A stretch of 64,000 nucleotides of DNA, taken from positions 32,172 to 96,171 of the forward strand of contig JAJEFK010000036.1 of assembly GCA_022820505.1 (NCBI GenBank), given 5' to 3'. This DNA is from Acidimicrobiia bacterium (lineage in GTDB: Bacteria; Actinomycetota; Acidimicrobiia; Acidimicrobiales; Poriferisodalaceae). The notes beneath the pieces were generated by a model that was not told the DNA's origin, made no database searches, and saw only the letters and a program-made list of their open reading frames with translations. This document shows positions 8,203 through 15,856 of this stretch, piece by piece; position 1 is the stretch's first letter; every line of letters begins with the position of its first letter. Position numbers and translations under genes: made by a program.

Positions 8203-9687
8203 TCAACTCACGAGCGCTGGAGCCAACGCGGAGAGCGTCGCGGCGTAGCCCAGCGGCGCGGTGACTGCATCGCCAATCCACTTCGTGAGCTGGGCCCGCG
8301 TAGGGCGCTTGTCAAGTCCGGGTTGGAATACATAGCCGTCGGGAAAGCCCTGTAAACGAGCCGCCTCGGCCGCGGTGAGCGTGCGCCGCTCAGTGGGATG
8401 CACGAAGCGTCCTCGTCCCGGTGTCATGAAACCGGTGGTGATGGTGGGCGCGGGCCGGTCACCGTACATGCGTCCGTAAACGGCGCCATAACTGGTCCCA
8501 TCTTGATGACACTCTGGTCGCTCGGCAAGGGCCAGGTCATGCTCTTCATTGTCGAAGAGCCATGCCATGCGCCCGCGGTTTGCCTCGGTGTATTCGGGCA
8601 GATCATGCATTGCAGGATCGTGCGACAGTGCTTGCGTGCCACCGATTGCCCACACGACCGATCGAGGTCTGTCTTGGGCAAGCAACTCGCGCACCTCGGT
8701 CAGAGGAAGCGGACCCGAACCGCCCGGTGCATCTAGCCGTCGAGCAATCAGAAAGTGTCGGCGGCGAGTTTGAGGCCAACCCATTTCGTCAGCGGCAAGG
8801 ACGCCCTCGGTGATGGAGTATCCGTAGGCACCCAGAAGGGCCTTGGTGGTAGCGACGACGTCTGCACCGTCATGAACGACGGAGGTGACGTTTTCGATCG
8901 CGACGCTGCGCGCACGGCACGCGACAGCAAATGCCGGTACGGCTAGGTAGAGCAGGTTGCGTCGATCATTGCGTCGCGAGCGGTTGTTGAGGTTCGAATG
9001 ACCCTGACAAGGCGGACCCGCGGCAACCAAGTCGATCTCTTCGCAGGCGGCAGCTAGCTCGTCGTCAATCATCTCGGGCGGATAAACGAACTCGGCTTCT
9101 GCGCCAGTGCCGCGTATCCGGTAATCGACCAACGAGGTCACCGAGGCTTCGACGGCGCGGCGAGTCGCATGGTTGCGCTGATGTACCGCCAAAGCGTCGG
9201 CGTCGATATCCACTGCCAACTCGCAGCGCTGCTCCGCACCTGCATCAGTGGCCAACTGCCCGGAGCCGACCAGAAAGCCTCCGATGCCGCAGAAAAGGTC
9301 TGCGACCCGAACCACCGAACTCTCGGTTCTTCGCGGAGCAGGACCGGCCGACTGCGAGCAAGGCACTCTCATCGCGCTAGTGGTGTCAGCATCGCCGCCA
9401 TGAGTGCTGTCCGGCGCGACCGAAGGCACCGCACCCTGCAAGATCGCCTGCCACCATGTCCCCAAGGGGTCGGTCTGAGCCATGTCGGCGTTGACCGAGG
9501 AGACACCACCGAGAGCTATATGCGAGCGAATCTCGCTCAAGCCGACTGGTACCGAGCGGGTCAACTGCCCACGCTCGAAGACAGTGCGGGCACGCGCAGC
9601 GCCAGCGTCATCGGTTGCTGGCGGGAGCGCAGTGGAGAGGCTCATGCTCGCGTCCGAGTCAGACGGCATTTCACGGCAGTCAGTCAA
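8203..9687 (-). CDS. C5 cytosine-specific DNA methyltransferase (Dcm family)
   Basis: A 494-residue DNA (cytosine-5) methyltransferase using SAM. Motif I is DLFCGIGGF (130-138), motif IV PPCQGHS with the catalytic Cys227, motif VI ENVTSV (265-270), motif VIII QTRRRHFLIAR, then a target-recognition region, motif IX-like RTLTAAEAARLQGFPDGY and motif X GDAVTAPLG. The 129 residues before motif I are longer than usual and unrecognised, so either an accessory domain exists or the start is further inside. It is the last gene of a four-gene operon with a GHKL ATPase and two unknown proteins, suggesting it marks self DNA for a restriction-like defence system. Confidence 0.9.
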   Translation of the reverse strand: MTDCREMPSDSDASMSLSTALPPATDDAGAARARTVFERGQLTRSVPVGLSEIRSHIALGGVSSVNADMAQTDPLGTWWQAILQGAVPSVAPDSTHGGDADTTSAMRVPCSQSAGPAPRRTESSVVRVADLFCGIGGFLVGSGQLATDAGAEQRCELAVDIDADALAVHQRNHATRRAVEASVTSLVDYRIRGTGAEAEFVYPPEMIDDELAAACEEIDLVAAGPPCQGHSNLNNRSRRNDRRNLLYLAVPAFAVACRARSVAIENVTSVVHDGADVVATTKALLGAYGYSITEGVLAADEMGWPQTRRRHFLIARRLDAPGGSGPLPLTEVRELLAQDRPRSVVWAIGGTQALSHDPAMHDLPEYTEANRGRMAWLFDNEEHDLALAERPECHQDGTSYGAVYGRMYGDRPAPTITTGFMTPGRGRFVHPTERRTLTAAEAARLQGFPDGYVFQPGLDKRPTRAQLTKWIGDAVTAPLGYAATLSALAPALVS

Positions 9688-9741
9688 GCACGCCGATGCG
9701 ACATCAAGGCCGCCGATCCGCTGACGGGCCGATATCAGTGT

Positions 9742-10551
9742 TCACTGGAGTTGTCTCTCCCAGAGTTCCTCAACCAGCAGGTCTGCTGCTTCGTCGTCGA
9801 GCATGGCAGGCACCAGATTCTGCAGCGTGCGGTTCAGTTGCTTCGCGAATTCCCGCAACAGCGGCGTTGTCAAACGAGTTGAAGCGTCGGCTTGGCGGCG
9901 CGCCATGGCTCGCACGATGCCAGGATGTTCGCCGGCCTTTACGCGCAAGATGTGGCTGCGCCAGAAATCGGTACTGCCTTCGGCCTGGAACGCCAAGTCA
10001 AGTTCTTGACCACCGAGCATGTTGACGCGCAGCCACAACCGCGACGGGACGCATTCATGCAACCTGCGCCCATCTATATACACAGCAAACCTTCGCTCGG
10101 GTGACTCGTTCGGCTCACCGGATGCCTTGGGCTTGGGAAACAGCGTTCCGTGTTCTCGCCACACGGCGAAATTCCACAGATACGCAATTGCCACATAGCG
10201 CCAAAAGCCTGGGTCGTCAAGCATCGCGAGATCCGCTTCGCCATCGCTGATCGCCCGATGCAGTACCAGTGACGCCTTTCCCTCAAGAGTGTCTTTGCGC
10301 GCACCGCTGAGGTCTGGTGCGTGCGGGCCAATGAGGTCTTCAATCTCGCGTCGTGCCGCTGCCAGCAGCTGGTCGGGAAACTCGTCCCCTTCGCCACTGA
10401 AGCGCTCCTTACCGCGCAGGTCGTCCCGCAAAGCCTCAACAACAAGCGGCGCGTCGGATGGTCCAGCCTGATCGGGCGCACTGCGCAGGTGGGCGATACG
10501 ACTGCCTGCGATTTCGACGGCCTCGCTGTGGCTGAGGGTCAGGTACCTCAC
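9742..10551 (-). CDS. Unrecognised protein of the methyltransferase/GHKL operon (third gene)
   Basis: A 269-residue protein that I cannot place in a characterised family. It opens with MRYLTLSHSEAVEIAGSRIA and has a Trp-rich middle (GFWRYVAIAYLWNFAVWREHG) and an acidic C-terminus (MLDDEAADLLVEELWERQ). It appears soluble, has no signal peptide or membrane segment, and shows no obvious nuclease, helicase or zinc-finger motif. Its start overlaps the stop of the second gene by 4 bases and the methyltransferase begins 54 bases after it, so it is almost certainly translated with them. Confidence 0.8.
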   Translation of the reverse strand: MRYLTLSHSEAVEIAGSRIAHLRSAPDQAGPSDAPLVVEALRDDLRGKERFSGEGDEFPDQLLAAARREIEDLIGPHAPDLSGARKDTLEGKASLVLHRAISDGEADLAMLDDPGFWRYVAIAYLWNFAVWREHGTLFPKPKASGEPNESPERRFAVYIDGRRLHECVPSRLWLRVNMLGGQELDLAFQAEGSTDFWRSHILRVKAGEHPGIVRAMARRQADASTRLTTPLLREFAKQLNRTLQNLVPAMLDDEAADLLVEELWERQLQ

Positions 10552-11552
10552 GACGCCGCCCGGAGCGATTTGTTGACTCCATCTCGCAAGAGGAGCACAT
10601 GCTCAGCCCGCGCGACGAGACGAGCAGGCTCCTGACGACATTGGCGGAGCATGCGGTCGCGCGCCTCGTCGTCCGGCTCGGCCGTCAACTGCACTACCTT
10701 GCCGATGAGCGAATCCTTGAGGTCGTCGTAGGCGGCAGCGGCATCAGAGCTAGCGCCGACACCCTGCGCGTACTCGAATGCCACTGCGCTCACAAAGTCG
10801 AGAACGAGCTGCCGCTGGAAGTACAGCGCAGCTGCAGACGTGTTGCTCGCGCTGAGCGCAGCCAGTACGTCGTCATCAACCCAGACGTCGACGTCGGGTG
10901 TGCCGTCGATTGCCTCCTGGACATCCACACCCCTGAGGTCGATGTAACGAAGCGTGTCGAGGGGGAGTCCGAGCTCCACCCGTTTGGCATCGTCCAACGA
11001 ACGCGGGTGGAACATTGCGGCAGCGGACTTCGCATCAAGACGGAAGGTCGCCCGCGCCAGCCACGAGTTGGCCCGCTTGGGCAGTCGACGTTCGGCCGGC
11101 GACGCAGCCGTCCAGTCCGGCGACAGCGCGACATATGCGTCCACGACGGTGCCATGGCTGTCGGCGCAGAAGACGGACCTGCGGCCTCCGTTCGGATGTG
11201 CATCAAGGCGAACGGACCGGTCAAGGCTGTCGAGACCGTCAAGCTGGCAATCGAGGAGCTTTTCCGCGAGCTTGAGGCTGCCGGTTCGGGCCACTACCAC
11301 GAGGCGAAGCCATTGCGGATGAACGCCGGTCGCCCAGGCAGCGTCGGTGAGTTGCCTTCGAAAGCGATCAAATTCATCCTCGACAGCCCAAACCACCCGA
11401 ACTTCGCTTCGAATGAAGGAGCCGTCTTCCACAGTCAGGCTCGAGCCGGCCACGCAACAGAGGTCGTCCAGCCATACGGTGGCTTCGTTGAGCGTCGATG
11501 CGAGCGCCGAATCAACCGTGTAGGGACGGACCGTCCGCCGCTCACGGCTCAT
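10548..11552 (-). CDS. Unrecognised protein of the methyltransferase/GHKL operon (second gene)
   Basis: A 334-residue protein of unknown family. Visible elements are an N-terminal half with WLDDLCCVAGSSL and VRVVWAVEDEFDRFRRQL, and a C-terminal half with LRYIDLRGVDVQEAIDG and an acidic VDVWVDDDVLAAL. No catalytic motif, signal peptide or membrane helix is evident. It overlaps both neighbours by 4 bases: its start overlaps the ATPase stop and its stop overlaps the start of the 269-residue gene. Strict translational coupling suggests a complex with the GHKL ATPase. Confidence 0.8.
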   Translation of the reverse strand: MSRERRTVRPYTVDSALASTLNEATVWLDDLCCVAGSSLTVEDGSFIRSEVRVVWAVEDEFDRFRRQLTDAAWATGVHPQWLRLVVVARTGSLKLAEKLLDCQLDGLDSLDRSVRLDAHPNGGRRSVFCADSHGTVVDAYVALSPDWTAASPAERRLPKRANSWLARATFRLDAKSAAAMFHPRSLDDAKRVELGLPLDTLRYIDLRGVDVQEAIDGTPDVDVWVDDDVLAALSASNTSAAALYFQRQLVLDFVSAVAFEYAQGVGASSDAAAAYDDLKDSLIGKVVQLTAEPDDEARDRMLRQCRQEPARLVARAEHVLLLRDGVNKSLRAAS

Positions 11553-13516
11553 GCGTCGTTCCCGCCGGAATTCGGATCCATGTCACCGCCTGCCACCGCA
11601 AAGTTCGCATCGACGGTGAGTTCAACCGTCCAATCGGGTTCGTAGAGTTCGCAGGTGTAGTCAAACGCCACGTCTTGACCCGCAACGAGCCGTCCCGTAA
11701 AGGCATGAGGTTTGTGAGGCAGTGCACTGAAGCCTTCAGGCGCGCCGATATCGATGTCCAACCAATCAGACCGGCGGTCCTCGGCGACGAAGCCACACCG
11801 GATCACCACCTCAACCTCGTCTCGTGAGTCAGTCGTCGGGTCATGATGCTCGCTGAAGCCGATCCTCGCCGTACCGCTCAGTTCAAGTCGGCCATCCGGG
11901 GCTTGCACAAGCTGTTCGCCTGGCTGGATCGTGAAGGGTCGCGGGCCGGATGGAGGCGGTGCCGGCCAGCCCCCGCCCGATCCTCGCCACAGTGAACGCA
12001 TGAGCCGGTCCCATTCGGGAAGCCGCAGTTGTTCTGGAGGAGGAGGCGGGGGAGTGAGACGACGGCTGAAGTCGCCTACATAGTTCTTGATCCGATCGCG
12101 AACAAACCTGGCGACTGCAGAGTGCTCGGGTCGAACGTCGGCGCTGTCGCTGTTGACCTCCCACGCGTCGTGCAACTTCGGCTCGGTCTGCCGCAAGGCT
12201 TCGTTGACGGCATCATGCGCAACAAAAACGCCGCGGATGTGCGGCGATTTCTCTCGTGCCTTGAAGTACTCCACGACCATGCACGGAGAGCGCACCAGAG
12301 CGACGAGGCTGCGATGCGAGATCTCGTCGTCAACGGCGTCATCTGACTCAACCGAATTCGGCTGCGACCAACCCGGCAACTGTGCGACCAAACCGAGATC
12401 TCCAACTTTGTCGTACGCAGCGTGAGGCCCAATTCGGTGCTTCCGGACCTGCTCACGCTTGGCGTCTTGTGGGGTTGTCGCGACTTGGTAGGCATCGATA
12501 AATGGACGCAGGTCGGGATTCGATTTTGGTCGAGGCGCGAGTCCCGCATCCCCACCTCGCTGCGGCGGCGCGGTTTCGTCGATGATGCTCACTTCGAACT
12601 GAAGATCACCGCCCTCTTCCAGAGCGGGCCACCAGAATCGTTCGACGGCGCGCTTGAGATCACGCGGGTCCACTGTCGGGCAGACCAGCAGCATCGTGGT
12701 GCCGAGCTGACCGGGCTGATTCGGCGAGCGCAGCTCTAGACCCAGACTGGTCGCCAAGGTGTCAGCTTCTCCATCGATCGCTGGCACGATTTCATCCGCG
12801 CTGTCGCCAGCACCGAAGTGCGCCCATCCTTGATACTGCTGACCGTCGAATTCGTGCGGTCCCCAATAGGTCATACCGAGCAAGCGCCGCGTGACATCAC
12901 CGTCTTCGGCCAAGCCGTCGAAACAGGAGTACGCAATCACCGTTCTGGTAGCCGATGCGCGTATAAGGCCGGCCTTGCCGTAACCGAATGATCCACCCCG
13001 GCCGCCGACAGCAGGTGTGTAGCCGCTGCTGCACATCGCCAGCCACAGTTTCGACTGTGGTGTACCCCAACAGCCGCCCATGCCTCCGCCGGCCGATTCG
13101 TACACCTCCAGCAGCCGCAAATCCTCGCCATCGGCTAGGTCGGTGAAGCAGTCGCGCTCGGCTAGGCCGATCTGGCGTAGATCGTCGACCGCTGCCGATC
13201 GCGCTGCGAGTTCTTCCAAACCGAGGCGATCGATCAGCAAGTCGGCGCTAGCCCCTCCGACATCGAAAAACCGGAAGCAGATCTCGAATGGCAGCCGATC
13301 TGCAGGCGCCTGCGACTCGCGTCGTTCCCTCGCCGCGTCCCAAGCGTTCTGGATCGCCTCACGGGCAAGCAGGGCCGCATCGGCAGGGATGGGGTCGGCG
13401 GCGAAGAAGCCGGGTGCCTTGACTTCTTCGTTGCGGAAAACCTTCGACTGGTCACCTCCGGCACCAAACGTCACGGCATTGACTTGGGGCCAGTGCCATT
13501 TGGTTCGGCGCGTCAC
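11549..13516 (-). CDS. GHKL-type (MORC/MutL/Hsp90-like) ATPase, putative defence protein
   Basis: A 655-residue protein with an N-terminal GHKL ATPase. The N-box is EAIQNAWDAARE, with Glu53, Asn57 and Asp60 in the canonical E-x3-N-A-x-D pattern. A Gly-rich ESAGGGMGG lies near 140-148, and the ATP-lid motif GGRGGSFGYGKAGL at 171-184. The remaining 450 residues include a Pro-rich linker (LTPPPPPPEQLRLPEWD, about residue 500) and a C-terminal beta-rich region of unknown type. The GTG at 13516 is the start. First gene of the methyltransferase operon. ATP-driven clamp behaviour is known for the superfamily; a role in sensing or restricting foreign DNA is inference from the operon. Confidence 0.85.
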   Translation of the reverse strand: MTRRTKWHWPQVNAVTFGAGGDQSKVFRNEEVKAPGFFAADPIPADAALLAREAIQNAWDAARERRESQAPADRLPFEICFRFFDVGGASADLLIDRLGLEELAARSAAVDDLRQIGLAERDCFTDLADGEDLRLLEVYESAGGGMGGCWGTPQSKLWLAMCSSGYTPAVGGRGGSFGYGKAGLIRASATRTVIAYSCFDGLAEDGDVTRRLLGMTYWGPHEFDGQQYQGWAHFGAGDSADEIVPAIDGEADTLATSLGLELRSPNQPGQLGTTMLLVCPTVDPRDLKRAVERFWWPALEEGGDLQFEVSIIDETAPPQRGGDAGLAPRPKSNPDLRPFIDAYQVATTPQDAKREQVRKHRIGPHAAYDKVGDLGLVAQLPGWSQPNSVESDDAVDDEISHRSLVALVRSPCMVVEYFKAREKSPHIRGVFVAHDAVNEALRQTEPKLHDAWEVNSDSADVRPEHSAVARFVRDRIKNYVGDFSRRLTPPPPPPEQLRLPEWDRLMRSLWRGSGGGWPAPPPSGPRPFTIQPGEQLVQAPDGRLELSGTARIGFSEHHDPTTDSRDEVEVVIRCGFVAEDRRSDWLDIDIGAPEGFSALPHKPHAFTGRLVAGQDVAFDYTCELYEPDWTVELTVDANFAVAGGDMDPNSGGNDA

Positions 13517-13576
13517 GGTGAGGCAGCTAGATCGACGAGCGCGGCCAAAGACCAGTATTCGCCAGCGAAACGACGA

Positions 13577-14506
13577 TCAGTCAGTGATGGCGTCGAGGGT
13601 TTCCTCGCTGGGAGCGAAGTAGAACGAGCCAGAGGCCGGGTTCGAGAAGTCGGTGATGGCGTCGCGCACGCCATTGGCATCGTCAAGGCCGTACATCCGG
13701 CGCAGGCGGCGCCGCAGCGGTGCCTGGTCCTTGCAGAACGCCATGAAGTACAGCCCCACGGTGCCGTCGTGGAATGCGTACGGCGTGGAGCGGCGGGCGA
13801 TCTCGTTGATCTTGTCGCTGCCCTCGTTGCCGTGGTTGCCATCCGCGCGCAGCTCCACATGGCTCAGGTGGCTGTAGGGCTCCTGACTGTCGGTCTTGTC
13901 GGTCTCGGGGAACTTCTTGCGCCCGAAGTTCTTTTCCTGCTGCTCATCGGAGAGCGCGTTCCAGCCGTCGAGGTCGTGCACCCAGCGCTGGGCGATGATG
14001 TGGCTGCCGCCTGCGCCCGCGTCGCCGTCGGGCACGATGGCCACGGCCGGCTGGTCCTCGTCGGCGGGGTTGCCGGTGCCGTCCTTGAAGCCGGTCATGT
14101 CGAGCGAGTCGCCGTAGATGAACGTGGGCGTCTCACGAGCGACGGCCATGTGGCCCGCCAGGGCGGTACGGGCGTCGTACTGCGCCTTCCACACCTTGTC
14201 CTTGTCGTCGTGGTTCAGCCACAGCAACAGCTCTTCCTGTGTGCCCTTGGCTTCGCGCCCGGAGCCGTCCTCGGACTGGACGGTCACGTAGGCCTGGAAG
14301 TCGTCGGGCACGTCATCGGTCAGCTCCGGCAGCAGGCCCGGTCCGAAGCCGAGCGTCAGGTTGATGCCCTGCGCGTCGCACGCAGCCCGCAGGTCGGCAA
14401 GGACGGACGTGACCACACCGAGATCCGCGCCCTCGACGCGGCTCAGGTGGACGTACCACTGGTTGGTGCCCATCTCGTTGAAGATGGCCTTCTGCGGCGT
14501 TGGCAT
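13577..14506 (-). CDS. DyP-type heme peroxidase
   Basis: A 309-residue dye-decolorising peroxidase. The family signature GxxDG appears as GFKDGTGNP (Asp142), the distal catalytic residue region. A His-rich segment YSHLSHVELR around residue 215 probably includes the proximal heme ligand. RRSTPYAFHDGTVGLYFMAF is the usual C-terminal block. No signal peptide is seen, so it is cytoplasmic or an encapsulin-type cargo. ATG 14506 has AAGGAG at good spacing; the longer open frame to 15679 is antisense to the divergent selenoprotein and is rejected. The gene is divergent from a peroxide-related selenoprotein. Confidence 0.92.
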   Translation of the reverse strand: MPTPQKAIFNEMGTNQWYVHLSRVEGADLGVVTSVLADLRAACDAQGINLTLGFGPGLLPELTDDVPDDFQAYVTVQSEDGSGREAKGTQEELLLWLNHDDKDKVWKAQYDARTALAGHMAVARETPTFIYGDSLDMTGFKDGTGNPADEDQPAVAIVPDGDAGAGGSHIIAQRWVHDLDGWNALSDEQQEKNFGRKKFPETDKTDSQEPYSHLSHVELRADGNHGNEGSDKINEIARRSTPYAFHDGTVGLYFMAFCKDQAPLRRRLRRMYGLDDANGVRDAITDFSNPASGSFYFAPSEETLDAITD

Positions 14507-14719
14507 CTGTGCTCCTTGAGGGGTTCGATGGTGCAAGCGAGAGCGACCCCGCCGCGCAGCCCGAGCGGCGACACGGCGAGATTGCGGGGCTGATCGTAGG
14601 CCAACCGGAACGGCGCGCGCACCGCCGGTTCCCGCTCTTCGAACGGGCCGCTGTGTGGCTGTTCCGCGTGTGCCAGCATGTGGCCACCGACACTGTCCCC
14701 GGCCAGCGGAGATCCGGCT

Positions 14720-15835
14720 ATGAGCATCGCAGCGCCACAGCGCACGTATGACACTGAGTTGCCTATTCGGGATGATCTGGGAGCTGCGCATGGCGAGATC
14801 GCGGCCCGCTGGTCTAGGCCCGGCACCTGGTGGACCGGCGAGCAGCGTGCCGAGATCGTGCGGCAGGTGCGCGCCGCCCGGGACCATCGCGCCGACGATG
14901 GCAGCGTGCTGCCGCCGTGGGTGCAGCCCAGCAGCATCGAGGGCCTCGTCGATGCTGACGGCCCGCTGCGGGCCGCTGCAGTCGATGCGGTCTGGCGCAT
15001 CACCAACCACCCGGGAACGCTGACTGCAGACTGGTACCAGTCGATCATCGATCGTGGCGTTGACCCGCTGGCCTACGTGGAGCTGGTGGGGTTGGTGGCG
15101 CAGTCCAATTGCGTTGATCGCTTCGCCGACGCGCTGGAGCTGCCGCGCATCGAACTGGACGAGCCCGCCGACGGTCCGCCGAGGCGGGAGGGCGCTCCCG
15201 CGGCCGTGAAGTACCACTGGGTGCCCACTGCCGACATCAAGATGCCCAACGTCATCAAGGCGCTCAGCGCCGTCCCGGCAGAGAACGAGGCACTGTTCAT
15301 CCTCTCCGACGCCCAGTACGTGCCCATGGAGCGTGTGCGCGGCGATGTGGTGTCCGACCGCAACTCGCTCACCCGGCCCCAGATCGAGGTGCTTGCGGCG
15401 CGGACATCGAAGCTCAACGAGTGCTTCTACTGAACGTCCGCACATGCGTTGCTGCTCGGTCTGAGCGGCCAGAACAAGGACATGGATGTCAGCTACGAAG
15501 CCGTCAACGGCTCCGGCGATGGCGACGGCGGTGTGCCCCACGGCGCGCTGCTGGCGCGCTTGGCCGAGGCGATGTGGGAAGGAGACCGCGAAGCCACGGC
15601 TGCGGCGCGAGCCGCGGTGGTCGACGCCGCGGGCGCCGACGTGATGGTCGATGCCGTGGCGGTCAGCGCCAACTTCCACATGATGACCCGGGTCGCCGAC
15701 GGCACCGGCACGCCGCTGGATCCGGGCACCTACGACATGTCGGCGCCGGTACGCGAGGCCTGCGACCTCAACGGCTTCGTGTCACGCCGCGATCCCCAGG
15801 GCGACCGCCAGACCGCCCAGGGAGCGTCGAGCTGA
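14720..15835 (+). CDS. AhpD-like selenoprotein with CxxU redox motif (TGA at 15431 read as Sec)
   Basis: One continuous frame of 371 codons is broken only by TGA at 15431-15433. Reading through gives C235-F-Y-U238-T-S-A-H242, which matches the AhpD/carboxymuconolactone-decarboxylase active site CxxC-x3-H with selenocysteine replacing the second Cys. Sequence after the TGA stays family-like (NFHMMTRVADGTGTPLD). The protein has two AhpD-like halves: the first has YVELVGLVAQSNCVDRFADA and lacks the motif. A stem-loop with a GGUCU loop lies 17 bases past the TGA. ATG 14720 has a GGAG upstream; the frame is open to 14678. Expected role is thiol/selenol-dependent peroxide reduction. It is divergent from a DyP peroxidase. 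An ordinary annotation would split this into two broken genes. Confidence 0.85.
15431..15433 (+). other. Selenocysteine codon (recoded TGA)
   Basis: The TGA falls exactly where AhpD proteins have the resolving or attacking Cys of CxxC, three residues after Cys235 and four before His242. The frame continues for 134 codons of recognisable AhpD-like protein before a normal TGA. Confidence 0.85.
15451..15469 (+). promoter_or_regulatory. Bacterial SECIS-like hairpin
   Basis: GCUGCUC (15451-15457) pairs with GAGCGGC (15463-15469) in a 7-bp stem with one G-U pair, closing a 5-base loop GGUCU. The loop begins 24 bases after the Sec codon. Bacterial SECIS elements are hairpins just downstream of the UGA with a guanine-led loop; E. 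coli fdhF has the same GGUCU. This is the signal recognised by SelB. Confidence 0.8.
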
Positions 15836-15856
15836 CCGCCCGGCGCCGTCTCGATC

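Noticed and set aside
13577..15679. A 700-codon minus-strand frame that could look like a fusion protein
   Set aside because: Only 13577-14506 reads as DyP peroxidase, with its own RBS and ATG. The rest is antisense to the better supported selenoprotein.
15434..15835. A separate downstream AhpD-like gene starting at TTG 15449
   Set aside because: It is in the same frame as the upstream gene, lacks an RBS, and begins just after the active-site His, so read-through at TGA 15431 explains it better.
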